Assembly (NCBI GenBank): GCA_963855995.1
Contig: OY979718.1
Location: forward strand, 23,428,282 to 23,492,281
Origin: Muricea muricata
Lineage: Eukaryota > Cnidaria > Anthozoa > Malacalcyonacea > Plexauridae
Direction of reading: 5' to 3'
DNA length: 64,000 bases
In this document: piece after piece, positions 11,701 to 23,500 of the stretch
Numbering within the stretch: the first letter of the stretch is position 1
How the letters are laid out: every line of letters begins with the position of its first letter
Translations under genes and position numbers: made by a program
Notes under the pieces: generated by a model
The model's database searches: none
What the model saw: only the letters and a program-made list of their open reading frames with translations
What the model was told of the DNA's origin: nothing

Positions 11701-14524
11701 AATTTATGAATAGAGCACATACTTATGTCAAAAACCCCTTGCACTCCTTACTAATAAAGTATCTCATATCCATCTAGATAATATGTTTATACATAAAACC
11801 ATTCATCTACAATATTTTCAGTAGTGTAGAAAGGGAGTGCAAATACAACATAGTTTAATCAAAGGTAATGTATCCAACATGTGCCCATCCAAATCTATAG
11901 TCATTTTCAATAGCATGTAATATATTGGGGTTGGATTTTATTTGGGTCTGAGATTAAGTTTCATTAACAAGTTGTGTTAAAGAGAGGCATGCCTATTGTG
12001 AAGAATTCCCATAAGCAGCTCTAAACCACCAATTTAAATTATATGGAATGGATATAACGGCTTTCTCATCAATATTGTCTTCATCAGTTTTGGAGTCATC
12101 AATCTGATCACTGTCACGTTTGTCACCTTCCAATCCGTGTTTTATATTCTAGATTTCCCAAACCATTTCTACTTTAAATTTGCAATTGCCGAAAAAGATT
12201 TTAAAGGCAACTTGTAAAATTTTAAGTTTCATGGAGACAAATGATATTTTTATATGCATGTAAAAGTACAAAACATAACAATTCCAGCATTTTATGGCAT
12301 TAAATACATAATTGGGGCATTTGGAAGATTTAATAGGAAATGGTCAAGTCATCTTAGTTTGAGAACGAAAAATTACAGTTGCCGCAAAGTTCATAACTGC
12401 TTTCAGAATGCAATGTTTTTTTTAATATAAATCAACCTAAAATGTTGTACTTGCATGATACATGGGGATTTAAGGCTAGCCAATTTAGAAACAAGTACTT
12501 CGATATTAGGAACTATCTTAATACAGTACTATCATGTACTTTAGAACGAAGTTCAGGGTTCGTAGCCTGGTCACGAATCATGATCATCAGATGATCAGAA
12601 TTTATCTCATCGAACTTAAAAACTAAGAAAACTAAAGCAAAATCGTAATGTGGATCACAATTTAACAGTATTGGGGAAGTATCGTAGTCAGACTCTTCAA
12701 AAGCGTCGATCTTGTATCCCTGGTAGATATTTAATTATATGAGAACGCGCGTGTAATCAAACGCTCGTTATCCATGATGCTTTGTGCACCCTTGTCCAGC
12801 CTCCTCTACGTTGTAAGGTACTAACGAAAATTTTAAATACACATAATTTTGCAGTGTTAGCTAGCTATTTGAGTTTTTCCACTATACTACAATATTTTTT
12901 ATTATGTAGGTATACTGATATTTACGCACGGTTTTTCTCGTCGTTTCATGATTTGTTCTTCCACCAATCAGAATCATGAAACATTTTTTTCACAAGCGTG
13001 CGAAAACCGTTTCGTCCAATCAGCGCGAGCATATTTGCACATCAGTGATTTCGTTCACTAAAATAAGATTGCATTATTATATTCACTTTTTGTTGAAAAG
13101 ACAGGCTTATTTGTATGCTTCGTTTATTCAATAGAAAAATTCAAAACTATTGGTGTTTTAGGGCTTTCACTTTATAGTATTAGATCCTGCTTTAAAAAGC
13201 AAAGTAATTTTCATTTGCATTTTTTTCATTTTGGGTTTTATCAGTTCCTTGCCGGTCTCTTGAAGTTTAGTTTAGCATAATTTAGGTTAAGCAAAGGCAA
13301 TCTGTGAAAATATCAATTTCTATATATTTGTTCATGGGAAGTGCTTTTGCATGACATTTACAAAGTTGTTAAATATGTTTTCTCAAAATTTATTCGCTCG
13401 TTGCACTGGCTCGATTGTTTTGTGTAAACAAATTAACGCGTGCGTAAATACAATACTAAGAATGAAGAAAATTATAAATGTACAATCAAACAATGATTAG
13501 ATGCTTCAGCTTCGCTTCGGCAGATAACAATAACTCGATCTGAATAATTCTTGATATCATGCTTAGCCTCATCCAATAATTGTATACTAGTAGTAGTATC
13601 ATACTAATGTACTTATTATTTAGACTTAGAGTAGAAAAGGATGGATTCCGCGAGCGCATAAATATATATATATATGTATATAAATTATATATTTTATATG
13701 TCCAAAAATAGGCCACATAAAAACAGAACTAAATGGAGTACATATAGAATACAAAAACTTCGTCAGTTTTTAACGAGCATTTCTTCATCGGCAATTCCTT
13801 CTACATCCTGAGAGCGCCCGAAAATGTTTTTAGAGCTTTCGTGTTGCCTTCTTTGGTGTGTCTACCGTCGAATACATGTGCAATTTCTTCGTCTTGTGAA
13901 TATAATATCAAAACTTTGATCTCCGGCATTTTGAACATAAGGTATGAATCTGATTTCCCGCCATTTTCCCTGTTCGCAACAGGTCCGCGTGTAAGAACAT
14001 AGACTCGAATACAATGCTTGAGACTTGTATAATATTCGAACGAATAGAACTGTGACGTGTAGTATTCGATTTTTATAGCACGCTGCAGCGTTGCATTCGA
14101 CTTTTGCGTGAAGAAATTCAAGGGTTAATTGACTTATTACATGGTAAAAATAAAGGTGTCTGATTGGACAATTTGAAGTTCAGTATATGACTTTCTGTCG
14201 TTCACGTTTTGCACAGAAAAGAAATCACTCATGAATCTGATCTAAAATCGCCGATGTAAACGGGACGTAACAGCGCGGACTGTAGGTATAGATTAAACAT
14301 TCGCGCTGCATGATCACTACATAGTTAGTACCTAAACACGTTTAGAGCCTTAACGGCGCAATTAATTACCATAGTGAATTAGCTTTTAAACTTTTACAAG
14401 TAGTAAAGGGCTTCCTGTTCTAAATTTTTACAACTCTATCTCTCTTCTATAGGCAGCAAAACCAGCAGGCAATGGGTTGATCTCCTTTAAAGACGTAATT
14501 AAAATTCCAGTGACAATCAACTAG
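2726..14524 (+). CDS. ILEI/FAM3-type domain protein, 3' end (two exons)
   Basis: Exon 2726-2894 follows a TTTTTCCAG acceptor and ends at a CAC|GTAAGT donor. It encodes 56 codons including KIIIAAVKDEGAKALTDD and the segment FDYRGSFAMIGFS. This is the signature of the ILEI domain of FAM3C, FAM3B and the POMGNT1 stem: a strand IIxxAVKDEG, then a Y/WRDSWAxIG-like motif. The last exon, 14453-14524, starts phase 0 after TTCTATAG and reads GLISFKDVIKIPVTIN then stop, fitting the final strands of the domain. Both exon ends are phase 0, so they join cleanly across an 11.5 kb intron. The first exon begins with one base of a split codon, and a preceding GG would restore a glycine, so at least one upstream exon is missing from the window. 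The domain occurs in secreted cytokine-like proteins and Golgi enzymes. Which type this is cannot be told from the 3' end. Confidence 0.72.
3290..3830 (+). repeat. Two direct copies of a dispersed repeat
   Basis: Segments starting near 3290 and 3568 share ATATGATCT-CGTTCACTG, then CAAAATCC-CGCACGC, TTGGTCAAAATC-ATCACG and a GTTTGAGTGC-like block. A third copy lies at 62015-62270. The two copies here are direct repeats about 275 bp apart. Short matches to the same family (CAGTGAACTCAGATCA) recur near 3537 and 5944. No protein is convincing; the short ORFs in it are incidental. Confidence 0.55.
3831..5940. other. Intronic stretch, no gene seen
   Basis: AT-rich spacer within the long intron of the ILEI-domain gene. 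It holds a C-rich tract near 4148-4176, a short CCTAACC-rich patch around 4470-4510, a poly-C run at about 5641, and a degenerate repeat of the phrase GCCTAAGTT with CCAATCAGA between 5440 and 5640. No exon with paired splice sites and family similarity was found. Confidence 0.4.
6088..6588. mobile_element. MITE with TA target duplication
   Basis: The terminal inverted repeats read GAGACCTTTAGCATTGCGTT on the left and the mirror image on the right, each flanked by TA (6086-6087 and 6589-6590). The 501-bp body has no coding capacity. TA flanks fit Tc1/mariner-like or related elements. It is inserted inside another repeat: the phrases TACATTCAGC/GCTGAATGTAC and a GCACTCGG-GCGGCCTCG block recur on both sides (5990-6080 and 6590-6780). 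Confidence 0.6.
6931..9855. mobile_element. Possible 2.9 kb element with ~100-bp inverted ends
   Basis: About 90-100 bp at 6931-7018 is mirrored at 9752-9855. Shared blocks include GATGCCATCTC-ATGACA, TATTCTCATGCGA and TTACCACTGACCAA. The outer edges (AGTGACGCTGAAA and its mirror TCGGCGTGACTT) are imperfect and no target duplication is clear. The interior is AT-rich and has only one modest ORF (8066-8299). It could also be two independently inserted related fragments. Confidence 0.4.
8066..8299 (+). CDS. Unrecognised 77-codon ORF or exon
   Basis: An open stretch preceded by TTCTATATTCAG, which resembles a splice acceptor. From that point it reads about 59 residues, hydrophilic and rich in D, E, S and T, including IAVLTVDEQNDTSHEK and SSLWVVIRDTSEQ. 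A short ATG-starting stretch near 7118-7164 ends at a GTAAGA donor, but its phase does not match this acceptor. No family is recognised. It could be a transposon-borne exon or a chance ORF. Confidence 0.15.
   Translation: MLFIVHEMFIFTVEYFYIQVGKNKIAVLTVDEQNDTSHEKHSLVQIISTNKDSFSDEASSLWVVIRDTSEQTMAKCY
9900..10642. other. Intronic stretch, nothing recognised
   Basis: AT-rich sequence with no splice-flanked exon and no clear repeat boundaries. A tRNA A-box-like string at about 9898 is not followed by a B box (see rejected items). Confidence 0.35.
10651..10839. mobile_element. hAT-like fold-back MITE
   Basis: A near-complete palindrome of 189 bp. Its ends read CAGGGCCGAAAC and the flanks are an exact 8-bp duplication AAAAGCAC (10643-10650 and 10840-10847), diagnostic of hAT-type insertion. 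Each arm contains a mononucleotide tract (G run near 10676, C run near 10799) at mirrored positions. The central core TTCTGC...AATTTCTTTTGAAATC is shared with the MITE at 11300. Confidence 0.8.
11300..11462. mobile_element. hAT-like fold-back MITE, related core
   Basis: A 163-bp palindrome ending CAGTAGCGTCGCCAGAGCGA, flanked by GAGAGAGC (11292-11299) and GAGGGAGC (11463-11470), a 7-of-8 target duplication. Its central core matches that of the MITE at 10651 (TTCTGCAC...AATTTCTTTTGAA), but the terminal 25 bp are unrelated. Confidence 0.72.
11471..14452. other. Remainder of long ILEI-gene intron
   Basis: No exon recognised. The stretch contains an AT microsatellite near 13663-13680 and several inverted motifs around 12940-13030 (CGTTTCATGATT and AATCATGAAAC). 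A minus-strand open stretch at 13801-14121 shows no family similarity and is not called. Confidence 0.35.
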
Positions 14525-15049
14525 AAAAAAATTGTACAAAATCTTGCAAGAACATAAAATTGAGCCAAAACTACTTCTAGTGTTAACAATCTAGACTACT
14601 ACATACATGATATTTGAGAATGTATTCACACACGAAAACTCAGTAAAATTTCCTCCCTGGCTTTTTTAATACAACGCGTTATCATGGTGTTAAAGATGCT
14701 ACTCCACATTTTGTTAATTAATTTGCATAAGAAGGGGACAAAATTTGAAAAAAAACCCTTTACTTTTTTGTCTGACAGTGCATGAATATCAGAAAACATA
14801 TAACTTTTAATAAAGGCGTAAAAAATCTGATATGAAAGAAAGTTTATTACTCACGACTCGTCTTTGACTTAAGATCAGACGTAATATCAAACAATATACA
14901 TGGTACATGTAAAAAAGTAAACAATTTTGAAAAGGCTCTCAACCTCGCGAGGCGGCTTGAAGTATGGCGTTTTTTATATACATTGCTTGGGTACTTACGG
15001 TGCAGAATAAGCCCAGAGGTGTGCGTATTTTTAAACACATCAAAAATGA
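14525..15049. other. Spacer downstream of the ILEI-domain gene
   Basis: No gene seen. An AATAAA hexamer near 14809 could serve as a polyadenylation signal for the gene ending at 14524, but this is only positional. Confidence 0.3.
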
Positions 15050-15291
15050 CTTGCGCGCGAAATTTAAATGCTTTAAAGTAATTTTGAGTTGCTAGGTGGA
15101 AAATATGTTAGGTGTTTTATTGCTGTTCAAAATTTCAAGAAATTTGATTGAGTTTACGCCATTTAAAACGTCGTGCGAACGAGCATTTTTCTCAATAAGA
15201 ATCGTTTTTCTGAAGAAATGTTCCAATTTTAATTAAATGTCCCTTGCGAGTTGTCAAAATTACTTTTAAGCATTTAAGTTTTGCGCGCAAG
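15050..15291. mobile_element. Fold-back MITE
   Basis: Arms CTTGCGCGCGAAATTTAAAT and the mirrored ATTTAAGTTTTGCGCGCAAG enclose about 160 bp, and both arms continue into GCTTTAAAGTAATTTTGA and its inverse. No target duplication could be fixed. No ORF. Confidence 0.5.
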
Positions 15292-17050
15292 GCGTATTTA
15301 AATTGCCGTAAAAGACAGAACCCTCCGGGTATTGAAGTTTTAAATTTCTCATTTTTTGGTTTATTCTAGATTATAAGTACCAAAACAATCTATTTTAATA
15401 CAAAACGTCGTACATTGAGGCGTTCGCGAAACAGAGAGCGATTTCAGATTTGTCTACTATTTTTGATACACCCTGTAGAATCAATGACCTGGTGCAATAT
15501 ACTCATAAGGTGTAATGTTACATGATGGTTGGGTGTCAATGGCTAGTGTATGAGATTGATACATGATAGCATGATATCGGGAAGAGAAGATCCAGCCGGA
15601 GCTGCCCTAAACGTCAAGGTAGGTTTGCGTTAAATGGCTTTCGTGAGTCCTTAGTTCACAAGCATCGGAGCAGGAGAAGATATATAATTTTAAAGTCATC
15701 AAAATTGAGGTGGGAGGATATGCAAAACATGACTGGACTACAATAGATGACCGTATTCGTGTTATAGGAGGGATTTTCTTATCTATGCTATTGTGAAGGT
15801 TTTGAACGTAAAATGAGAAGAGTGAGTTAGATTCTTAGAAAATTATCGTTCGCTGCAGATTCCAAGGAGTGGACGTTTTGACCGGTTTCGTCAGTTTGCG
15901 TGGATTGAAACTTCGAATCACGATCGATCGCATATATTTAGGAAACGATGTTTATCGTGGATGTTTTGTATGTGAACTGCAAAGAGGTTGCTGATTTTTT
16001 TCAAAGACATCGTTCGTTAAAGACTTCTGGAGTTGACAACTGGTCGTTTAGTATGTTTTAGTATTAAATCTTTTTGTGCAAATTATTCCTTCCAGTGATT
16101 TTGATTTTGAGTGCTATTTGGATTTTTGTTTGGTATTAAATGTGAAATTGAATATCTGCACAAAATTTGTCCTTACAAGTTTTCCAAGTTTCCCACACAT
16201 TTACAAGCATTTATAAATGTCTTGTTAACAAAATCACAGTATTTCACGACTTGTTTTCATCTTTGCGACACGTTTATCTCAGACACAGCTTGTTGACAAA
16301 TAGTGAGATTTTCATGTGTAGATTTCAATAATTGTATATAATTGATTTTAAGCAAAATGAGAAACACATTGGCAACAAGCAATTCGTATTTTTAACTTTA
16401 TTAAGTTGTACATCTATAATTTATAATACCAGACATTTTAAAAGATCCTTGCCTCAAGTATGTTAAATGTTAACTGGATTCATGTATGTTATGAAGCCTC
16501 GTGTACACCTACTCTTTAATAATATTATGAGCCTCTAATAATATTACAAACTACGTACCTACAAATTAGTTTTAGTTTAGTTTTAACAACTTTATTGGAA
16601 CCACAATATAAGTAAACTTGTGCATGCAAACAATGGCCCAAAAGGGAAATATGCGAACGGAAGAGTAACTACGTCCCATGCAAGGTATCTCCCTCACAGT
16701 AATATAGAAAGTATGTACAAATTGTACAGTATCACAATACAACAAACAATACATAACACAAAACAACTAGAGGAAAACAATCTAACAGAAGCAAATGATT
16801 AATAGTAGAATGATATAGCTCAGCTTGTAAGCGAGTAGGAACAATATCATCGCGGAATGTCATTATTCATCTCTGTTAAGACTTCACATTTTTAAATAGT
16901 TGTTAAAACAACTACAAAATCAATTACATTAATCATATTAATATCAATAATCAATATAAACCCATTGGAAACAGAGGTTTCTTTCTATTACCATTATTAA
17001 TGAAATAGTTCACTATTGTCGGCATCTGCGCATGTAGACCGCGCTTGGGC
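15292..17050. other. Intergenic stretch between the ILEI-domain gene and LRRC72
   Basis: No coding region recognised. The phrase GATACACCCTGTA near 15463 looks like one end of a mariner-type terminal repeat, but no partner was seen. Around 16575-16600 a minus-strand AATAAAGTTGTTAAAAC could be the 3' end of an old retroelement. Confidence 0.3.
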
Positions 17051-17452
17051 AATGGACCTTTCCCCTTTTACATGAAATTTTGAGAAAATTCAAAACAGGC
17101 AAAAATATCACCACAGCTTGAAAGAGCATCTTAAGTTTAGTAAGATTGCAAAGTTCGGCTGTGAAATGTTGTAAAATGTAGAAAATATAGCCTTGCGAAG
17201 TTGGCAAATTTTGTATATATTTGTATTACGGGTGAAAAAGTGATAATCAATTGATACTTTTGATTATCATTTTCCTATGCGTAATACAAATGTATACAAA
17301 ATTTGCTAAATTTGCAAGGCTGTATTTTCTACAGTTTACAACATTTCACAGCCAAACTTGGCAATCTTACTAAACGTTGGATGCTCTTTCAAGCTGTGGT
17401 GATATTTTTGCCTATTTTGAATTTTCTCAAAATTTCATGTAAAAGGTCCATT
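17051..17452. mobile_element. Fold-back MITE (AATGGACC family)
   Basis: A 402-bp near-palindrome whose ends read AATGGACC and whose centre is a TGATAATCA-type dyad near 17241-17270. Both arms run through AAATTTTGAGAAAATTCAAA and AGCTTGAAAGAGCATC. A diverged relative with the same ends and the inner phrase TACAAAATTTGC lies at 42897-43115. Confidence 0.65.
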
Positions 17453-17563
17453 AATATCGAGGTTGTGCTCTTGTGGTAACATAGTCTTGGGTTACATGTT
17501 TCTTACATGAAGTACAACATCGTTGTAAAAAGTAACCATAGCAACGCTAAACTTTAAAGAACC

Positions 17564-20500
17564 ATGGCCGCCGAAAAGGTTGTTGTTGTTAATATGTTGT
17601 AATTCTTCTTGATTATTCTGTTTTAAAACTTCCAAGAGAGTGATTTGGTAGATCATGGAAATACTTTTATTTACCAGGTTAATTCCGAAGAGCCAATGCA
17701 CACTACAGCTCAACGCCAGAAGGATATTACAGAATTATATTTTGGAGAAAGGTAGCGCAGTTTATATATAAATTGTCAGTCAAGCCTGTGTGTCTGTATG
17801 AGATTGACTGATGAGCAAACAGCATACATTGCATATGTGTACGATTTGTATGCATACTACGAAATAGACCTGACCAAATTGAGTCGCAGGCTTGCAGCGA
17901 GCTCATGCAGAAGATATCGATTCTACTGATTGAACTCCGACTCTAAACGAATTTTAATTTGGAATTTAATGTATATATTATATATTTGGCCTTATTCTGA
18001 GATAATTTCTTAATATCTACACAAAAGACTTCAACGTAAACAACGCGCTACGACCAATGTACATTGAAACGCTTCTGGCAACATATATAACGTGTTTTGT
18101 TAAAAACAAACTACATCTCATCGTTTATTCTATATATAATGTATGTATCGGTATTTCGTCTTTGTTCATTGCCTGCTCTTTTAGTTTAGGCAACTATGCA
18201 TTGTTTTTTCTACTGTAGTAAAAGCGCACAAGTTCTAGCAAGGCTATTAGCAGGTCTGTTCACAAGATTGTTCAGACAAGACCGATACATATTCATAATA
18301 TACCAGTAAGAATATTGTTACTGGTACACCCTCACATGTGTTGTCAAATTTGTGACAACCCTGCTAGAACAGGTCTGTATTAGACAAACTTGTAACAAAT
18401 CTAAAATTATCAAGCTTGGACTCTCACAAGTTGCCAACATGTTCTAACTTATTGACAACTTTGGATATGCTGTGCAAATACAATTTTACTTATAGCTTGG
18501 TTACAGACAAGTTTGCTACTAGTTACATGAAGTTCTTTTGTATTGTAATAATATTATTTGACAATTGTGAATGCTCATTGGCTAAGGACCATATTAATAT
18601 ATAACCAGGGTCAGCGGATGTCTTCTACGCTGGTACAGGTACCAAGTTTTATAATTGTTGTGTCTGCTGGTGATGCTGGCGACATTTCCTTTGAGGCAGA
18701 TTTCCATTCAGTGCAAAATGTCGAGCGATCGATTTTTAGGGAGCGCTTTCTTTTGAAACGTGTGAAGTCAACCACAGCTAATGAGATTCATTCCGCTTGA
18801 CTGTTTGTAATTCAAAAGAAAGCACTTGCTAAAAGTCGATGGCGCGACATTTTGCATTGAATGGAAATCCGCCTTTAGCACATATTTGTATAATCTGGTG
18901 GAAATCTTCTCCAAAATTTATGCAATCTAGAACTCTGTAAAGAGCATTTCATGCATTTTGGGCATGCATTGAAATCTTCCATCTAGTGTAAAGTCAAGAA
19001 GGGGCAAAATTTCTCAGAATCTTGGTAAATTTTAGGAGCACAAATGTGATTATGCCACAGTGTGTTAGCTAACACACAGAGTAGCATTATATATCAGGCA
19101 ACTTTTTCACATGTTTTTCTTTATATTACTTTAATTGTCATTTGTATTAATACCACAAAACAACATTTTCCAAGGTCAGCTGTAGTTCAATTTGTGTCAC
19201 TTATTGAAAAGTGCAAAATTTTTCGACATCTCCCCCCCCCCCCCCCCCCGATATATTCTCCATGTAAGCTCATGAGTAAAATATAGTTAAAGATGATGTA
19301 AATTTCATACCGTAGTGTAAACATGCAATTAGTTTACATTTAGAACTTCTGTATTCCAAAAATATGATAGTCTGATTCAGACTAACTAAATATCTGACAC
19401 TGTTCTTGAGTTTCAATTCTGCAATTTGGGCATGTGTTTATTGCAGCTTTGCAAATATTTGTATGCATATCTAATTTGTTGTTCTCACATGTTGTTATAT
19501 CATAACATACCTTTAAGGTCTCACAGTTTACACATGAGACACATGCCTCAGCATCATTTCTCATGCTCATATGCTTAGTGTAATGTAATTATTGATGTAT
19601 GTATCTCATGCATATTAATACAATGGTGCTAGAATATTTCACTCAAAATCTCTAAGTCTTCTGATCATTGTATAATTCTGGACTGTGTGAAATATTTGAA
19701 CTTCCTATATTGCTTAGTATTTCCACATTAAATGAACAAGTAGCTAAATACCTCTCTACACATATTATCAGTACACATTTTCTGTCAAAGCCTCAATTAA
19801 TCAACACACAAAAATTATGAAATTGATATTACAAAAATTCTATATTACTATTAAAGCTCTTGAGCAATCAAAACAAATGTACCTCAAGCTATTATTAAAT
19901 TATGATTAAAATAAAGAACACTTATTACAGACACGTACAGTAGAATACTTTTATTTCAAATCCTACAGGAGTATACTTTCATAATACAACTAAGAAAAAG
20001 TTTGCACTGAAATTACTAGTTGTCTTGTCAATTTTAGTTTTGTAATTATTTTGCACTTTGAAATGTAAATTTTAACTATTTTATTTTTAGAATGTTTATT
20101 ACTCTATTGTGCTAGTTCATACATACCTTTTATGAATTATACTTTTGCAATGTGTTAATAGGTATTCATATATTGGGATATCATTTTTAAAGCCAACTTA
20201 CAGTAAGTTGGCTTCAAAAAATGCCGCAACGAAGGGCCCATTGGTCAGTAATGTCAGTTTGATACCCCCCCCCCCTAATAATTTGATCATTTCATTTTCA
20301 ATTGTCCCTCACCCGAAGGGCTCATAAACAGTCTATGAATTATTTGTTAGGACAACAGTGAGTAATGTAAGATTACTCAGTGAAAGCTGCCAACCAGATA
20401 TCAATATTAAAGAAACAACATATATACAATAATTTTCACTGTCCAATTTCCTATACTTAATATATTAATAAAACATATCAACGAAAATAAAACGAAATTA

Positions 20501-23500
20501 AACGAAAATATCAGCAACACTTTTGTGTTAAGAAACATTTTTAACTGCTATGCACATTTTCATTTTGACTGGTACGGACAGAAAACATAATTATGCTACA
20601 CAATATTACAATAAAATTTTTGGTGTTCAAGGTATTTTAGCTTACCGCTTTTAATGAACTACTTCATGGTTCATTCCACGACATCATAGGCGTTACATTC
20701 TTCATTATTTTGTGCAGACTCCCCAGTATTCTGTGCCAGTAACCCGTTTAGGAATGAAAAATATAATCCGAAGAATGTCCTGTTTCGAAATTTCGCTCGC
20801 GCGACGCTCTCGCGTGTCATTCGTGACGTTTCGAAACAAATCATTCTGCAAGCTGAAATCAAATGGAAACAAGATTATATCGAATTCAGAGTTATATGAA
20901 CTACTTACGGAAAAACCCCAGTATTTTTGGGCCGCCTATGTTGTAATCAATTTGGCTGTAATTGCATATTAATTTAATCTGTTGATCTCAGTTTATGTTG
21001 ACCCGTGCCATCTTTGGCAGATTAGGATTGCAGTAATTCCGGGCGAATTTAATGAATTTTCCAAATTTGGAATCTGGCCGGATTTGTCGGACTTTAAACT
21101 CAGGCTGCGAATTTAAACTTCTGGCATACGGAGTAATATACTTTCGAGTAATGTCAAATGGTTGCCATCTTGAAACGAAGGTCCATGTAAAACCAACCAA
21201 CAAAGGTCTTCTTCTATAGTCATGTGAATGAACGATAGAAACGATCATGTTGTATCGTGATTTGTGGCTACTTTCCATCAGTGCTGTACAGTGCACAAAA
21301 GACTATCATCAGGGCACAGTCTTTTTTGATAGTGTTAGTTCTTTTTTAGGGATTTGCAACGTATTGGGAGTTTTGAAAAGTTCAAAAATTTGCAAAGACT
21401 ATGGCTTAACGGAAATAAGGTTAATATGCATTTTTGGAGTTTTTTTTTAATCCCTTGCCATGTATCCTTCTGTATCCCTTGTATCATGCACTGATGATTT
21501 GAGTGCGATCGACAAGTTAGATTTTCAAGGCATATGACTATGAAATGTCTGATAACCGGTAACGTGTTATAAACTGCCGTGCACCGGCTATAATGCTCAT
21601 CTGCCATGTCCAATTTACAGTATTCTCCGACTAATGTTTGAGTTAATGATATGTGCATTTGACCTTCGATTTTATTTTCATAGCTAAGGAGGATTAACTG
21701 TCTTCGTGAAAACTTCCGCTTGACGGAACTGTATCTGCAGAATAACTTACTCATGGATATTACGGGATCACTTCGCCATCTCACAGAATTGCAAATTTTG
21801 ATGTTGCAAGGGAACCAGTTAAAGCATTTAACTGATGTTGTTCACGAAGTGGCAAGAATGCAGCGATTACAAGTGCTGAGTAAGTAAAAAATCAAAATAA
21901 TTTAGTATTAATGAAAATAGTGTGTTTGGCTTTTTGACATTCGTTTGTGTTATGATGGTTTAAGCATTGTTTATATATTAAATAAAAAAATACATGGGTC
22001 CTTGAAAAAAACTGGTAAAGAAATTTATTTATTTTTCAATGAGAGACCATTGCCATATTATTATCAGGTGGTTCTCAAATGTAATGTTTTCCTATCAGAA
22101 ATAAGTGAAGTGTAAATGTTTGTAAATATATCTCATTGCATGTTTTGATATAGCTACAATATAGCTGCATCCTGTATATTTACGAGTTTGGTAGTATTTT
22201 GACGAGCCAGGAGGGCGAGTCAAAATACAAAGAATGAGTAAAAATTTAAGCGACATTGTACACCAAAACATCCCATAAACTATTTATTTTGCAACTGCTT
22301 TGATCAATATTTTTTTATTGAAAGAGGAACTTTTTTATTAAAATTTGGCAATCGACATGACTATCTGCATGGATAATACAGTTAGCATCAAATGACTAGC
22401 ACTTCGCTACAAGGAACTTGATAAGCTGAAACATAAACCAGTTTAAGTGTCACATGCAGGTATCTTGCCAAGTTGTAAAGTGATGTCAACACTTTTGATT
22501 TTTTAATTTTGAAAAATTTTGACGACGAAAAAAAAACAAGACTGAAAAAGGGCATGTATTTGCTTCAATTTCGTTTTTCAACATTTCAAAATTAACCAAC
22601 ATGTTGGATTTATATGGAGCAAGTAAATGAATATGAGTGAAGTGGGTCGTCGGACTATGTTTTTTTTATTTATTTTGCACAGGTCATTCATGAAACCGGT
22701 TTCCTACAATACACTTGTATCCAACTGCCCAAATATTGCTGTACATTTGTACTCGTCTTGCGAGTTATTTGGACACTTTTTAACACAGTTGTATCATACA
22801 ATATCGTGCTACAGTCGTTTTGCTAAATAAATCTTTGATAAAAATTGTGGGAATCCTTGTTTAATACCTCTTCAAAGTGTTGCTTCTATGTTTTTGTGCA
22901 TATCATTCTCCTTGGTAAGAATGCTATAATTGTCTTTGTCTGCATCCGCGCTGGAATTCACGCTGATCGTCGTCGCTATTCTGTACAGCGTTCTTTGGTC
23001 GCCCTACTCTGCTGCTTTCTCTGCTTCTTTAATGAGTCCGTTGACTTCATTATTTTCTCATGTTCCTTCTATACTTCCGCTTTACTTCTTCGTCAAGTTT
23101 TTTTGTATTCGTCCTTCCACTTGTACATCTTCCGCTTCAACTCTTCTTTTTTTTCTATAGTCATCATTGTATTTTATGCGACCTACTCTTTCGCTTTCTT
23201 TTCCTACACTTTTGCATCCTTCGTTCCGTTTTTTCTTTCCCAGTGCGACCCCCGCAGTTCCATTGCAGGCTGTCTTAAATTCATGCCACATTATGTCTAC
23301 ATCTTCCTCGTCTTTGCTTCCTTGCAAGATCGCGAATCTATACCTCAGCTCTGTTCTTAATCTCTCTCTTTTTGCAATCAGGATCGCTGATTTTCTCTCA
23401 TCGTATCTTTGCTGACCAACTTTGATCTTCTTGTCGGTCCTTTTCATTTTCAGTCAGACTTTTCTGACCACCAACTGATGATGTTGTCATGATCTTGCCA

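Noticed and set aside
13801..14121. A 106-codon minus-strand ORF
   Set aside because: No family similarity, no splice context, and it lies in an intron close to the ILEI gene's last exon.
15463..15476. Mariner-like end ATACACCCTGTA
   Set aside because: No matching inverted partner found within several kilobases.
16811..16845. Second A-box-like string TAGCTCAGCTTGTAAGCG
   Set aside because: Again no B box or acceptor stem.
22845..23360. A 171-codon plus-strand ORF rich in Phe, Ser and Leu
   Set aside because: It is the pyrimidine-rich complement of an RTE LINE relic on the minus strand; no membrane-protein family fits.
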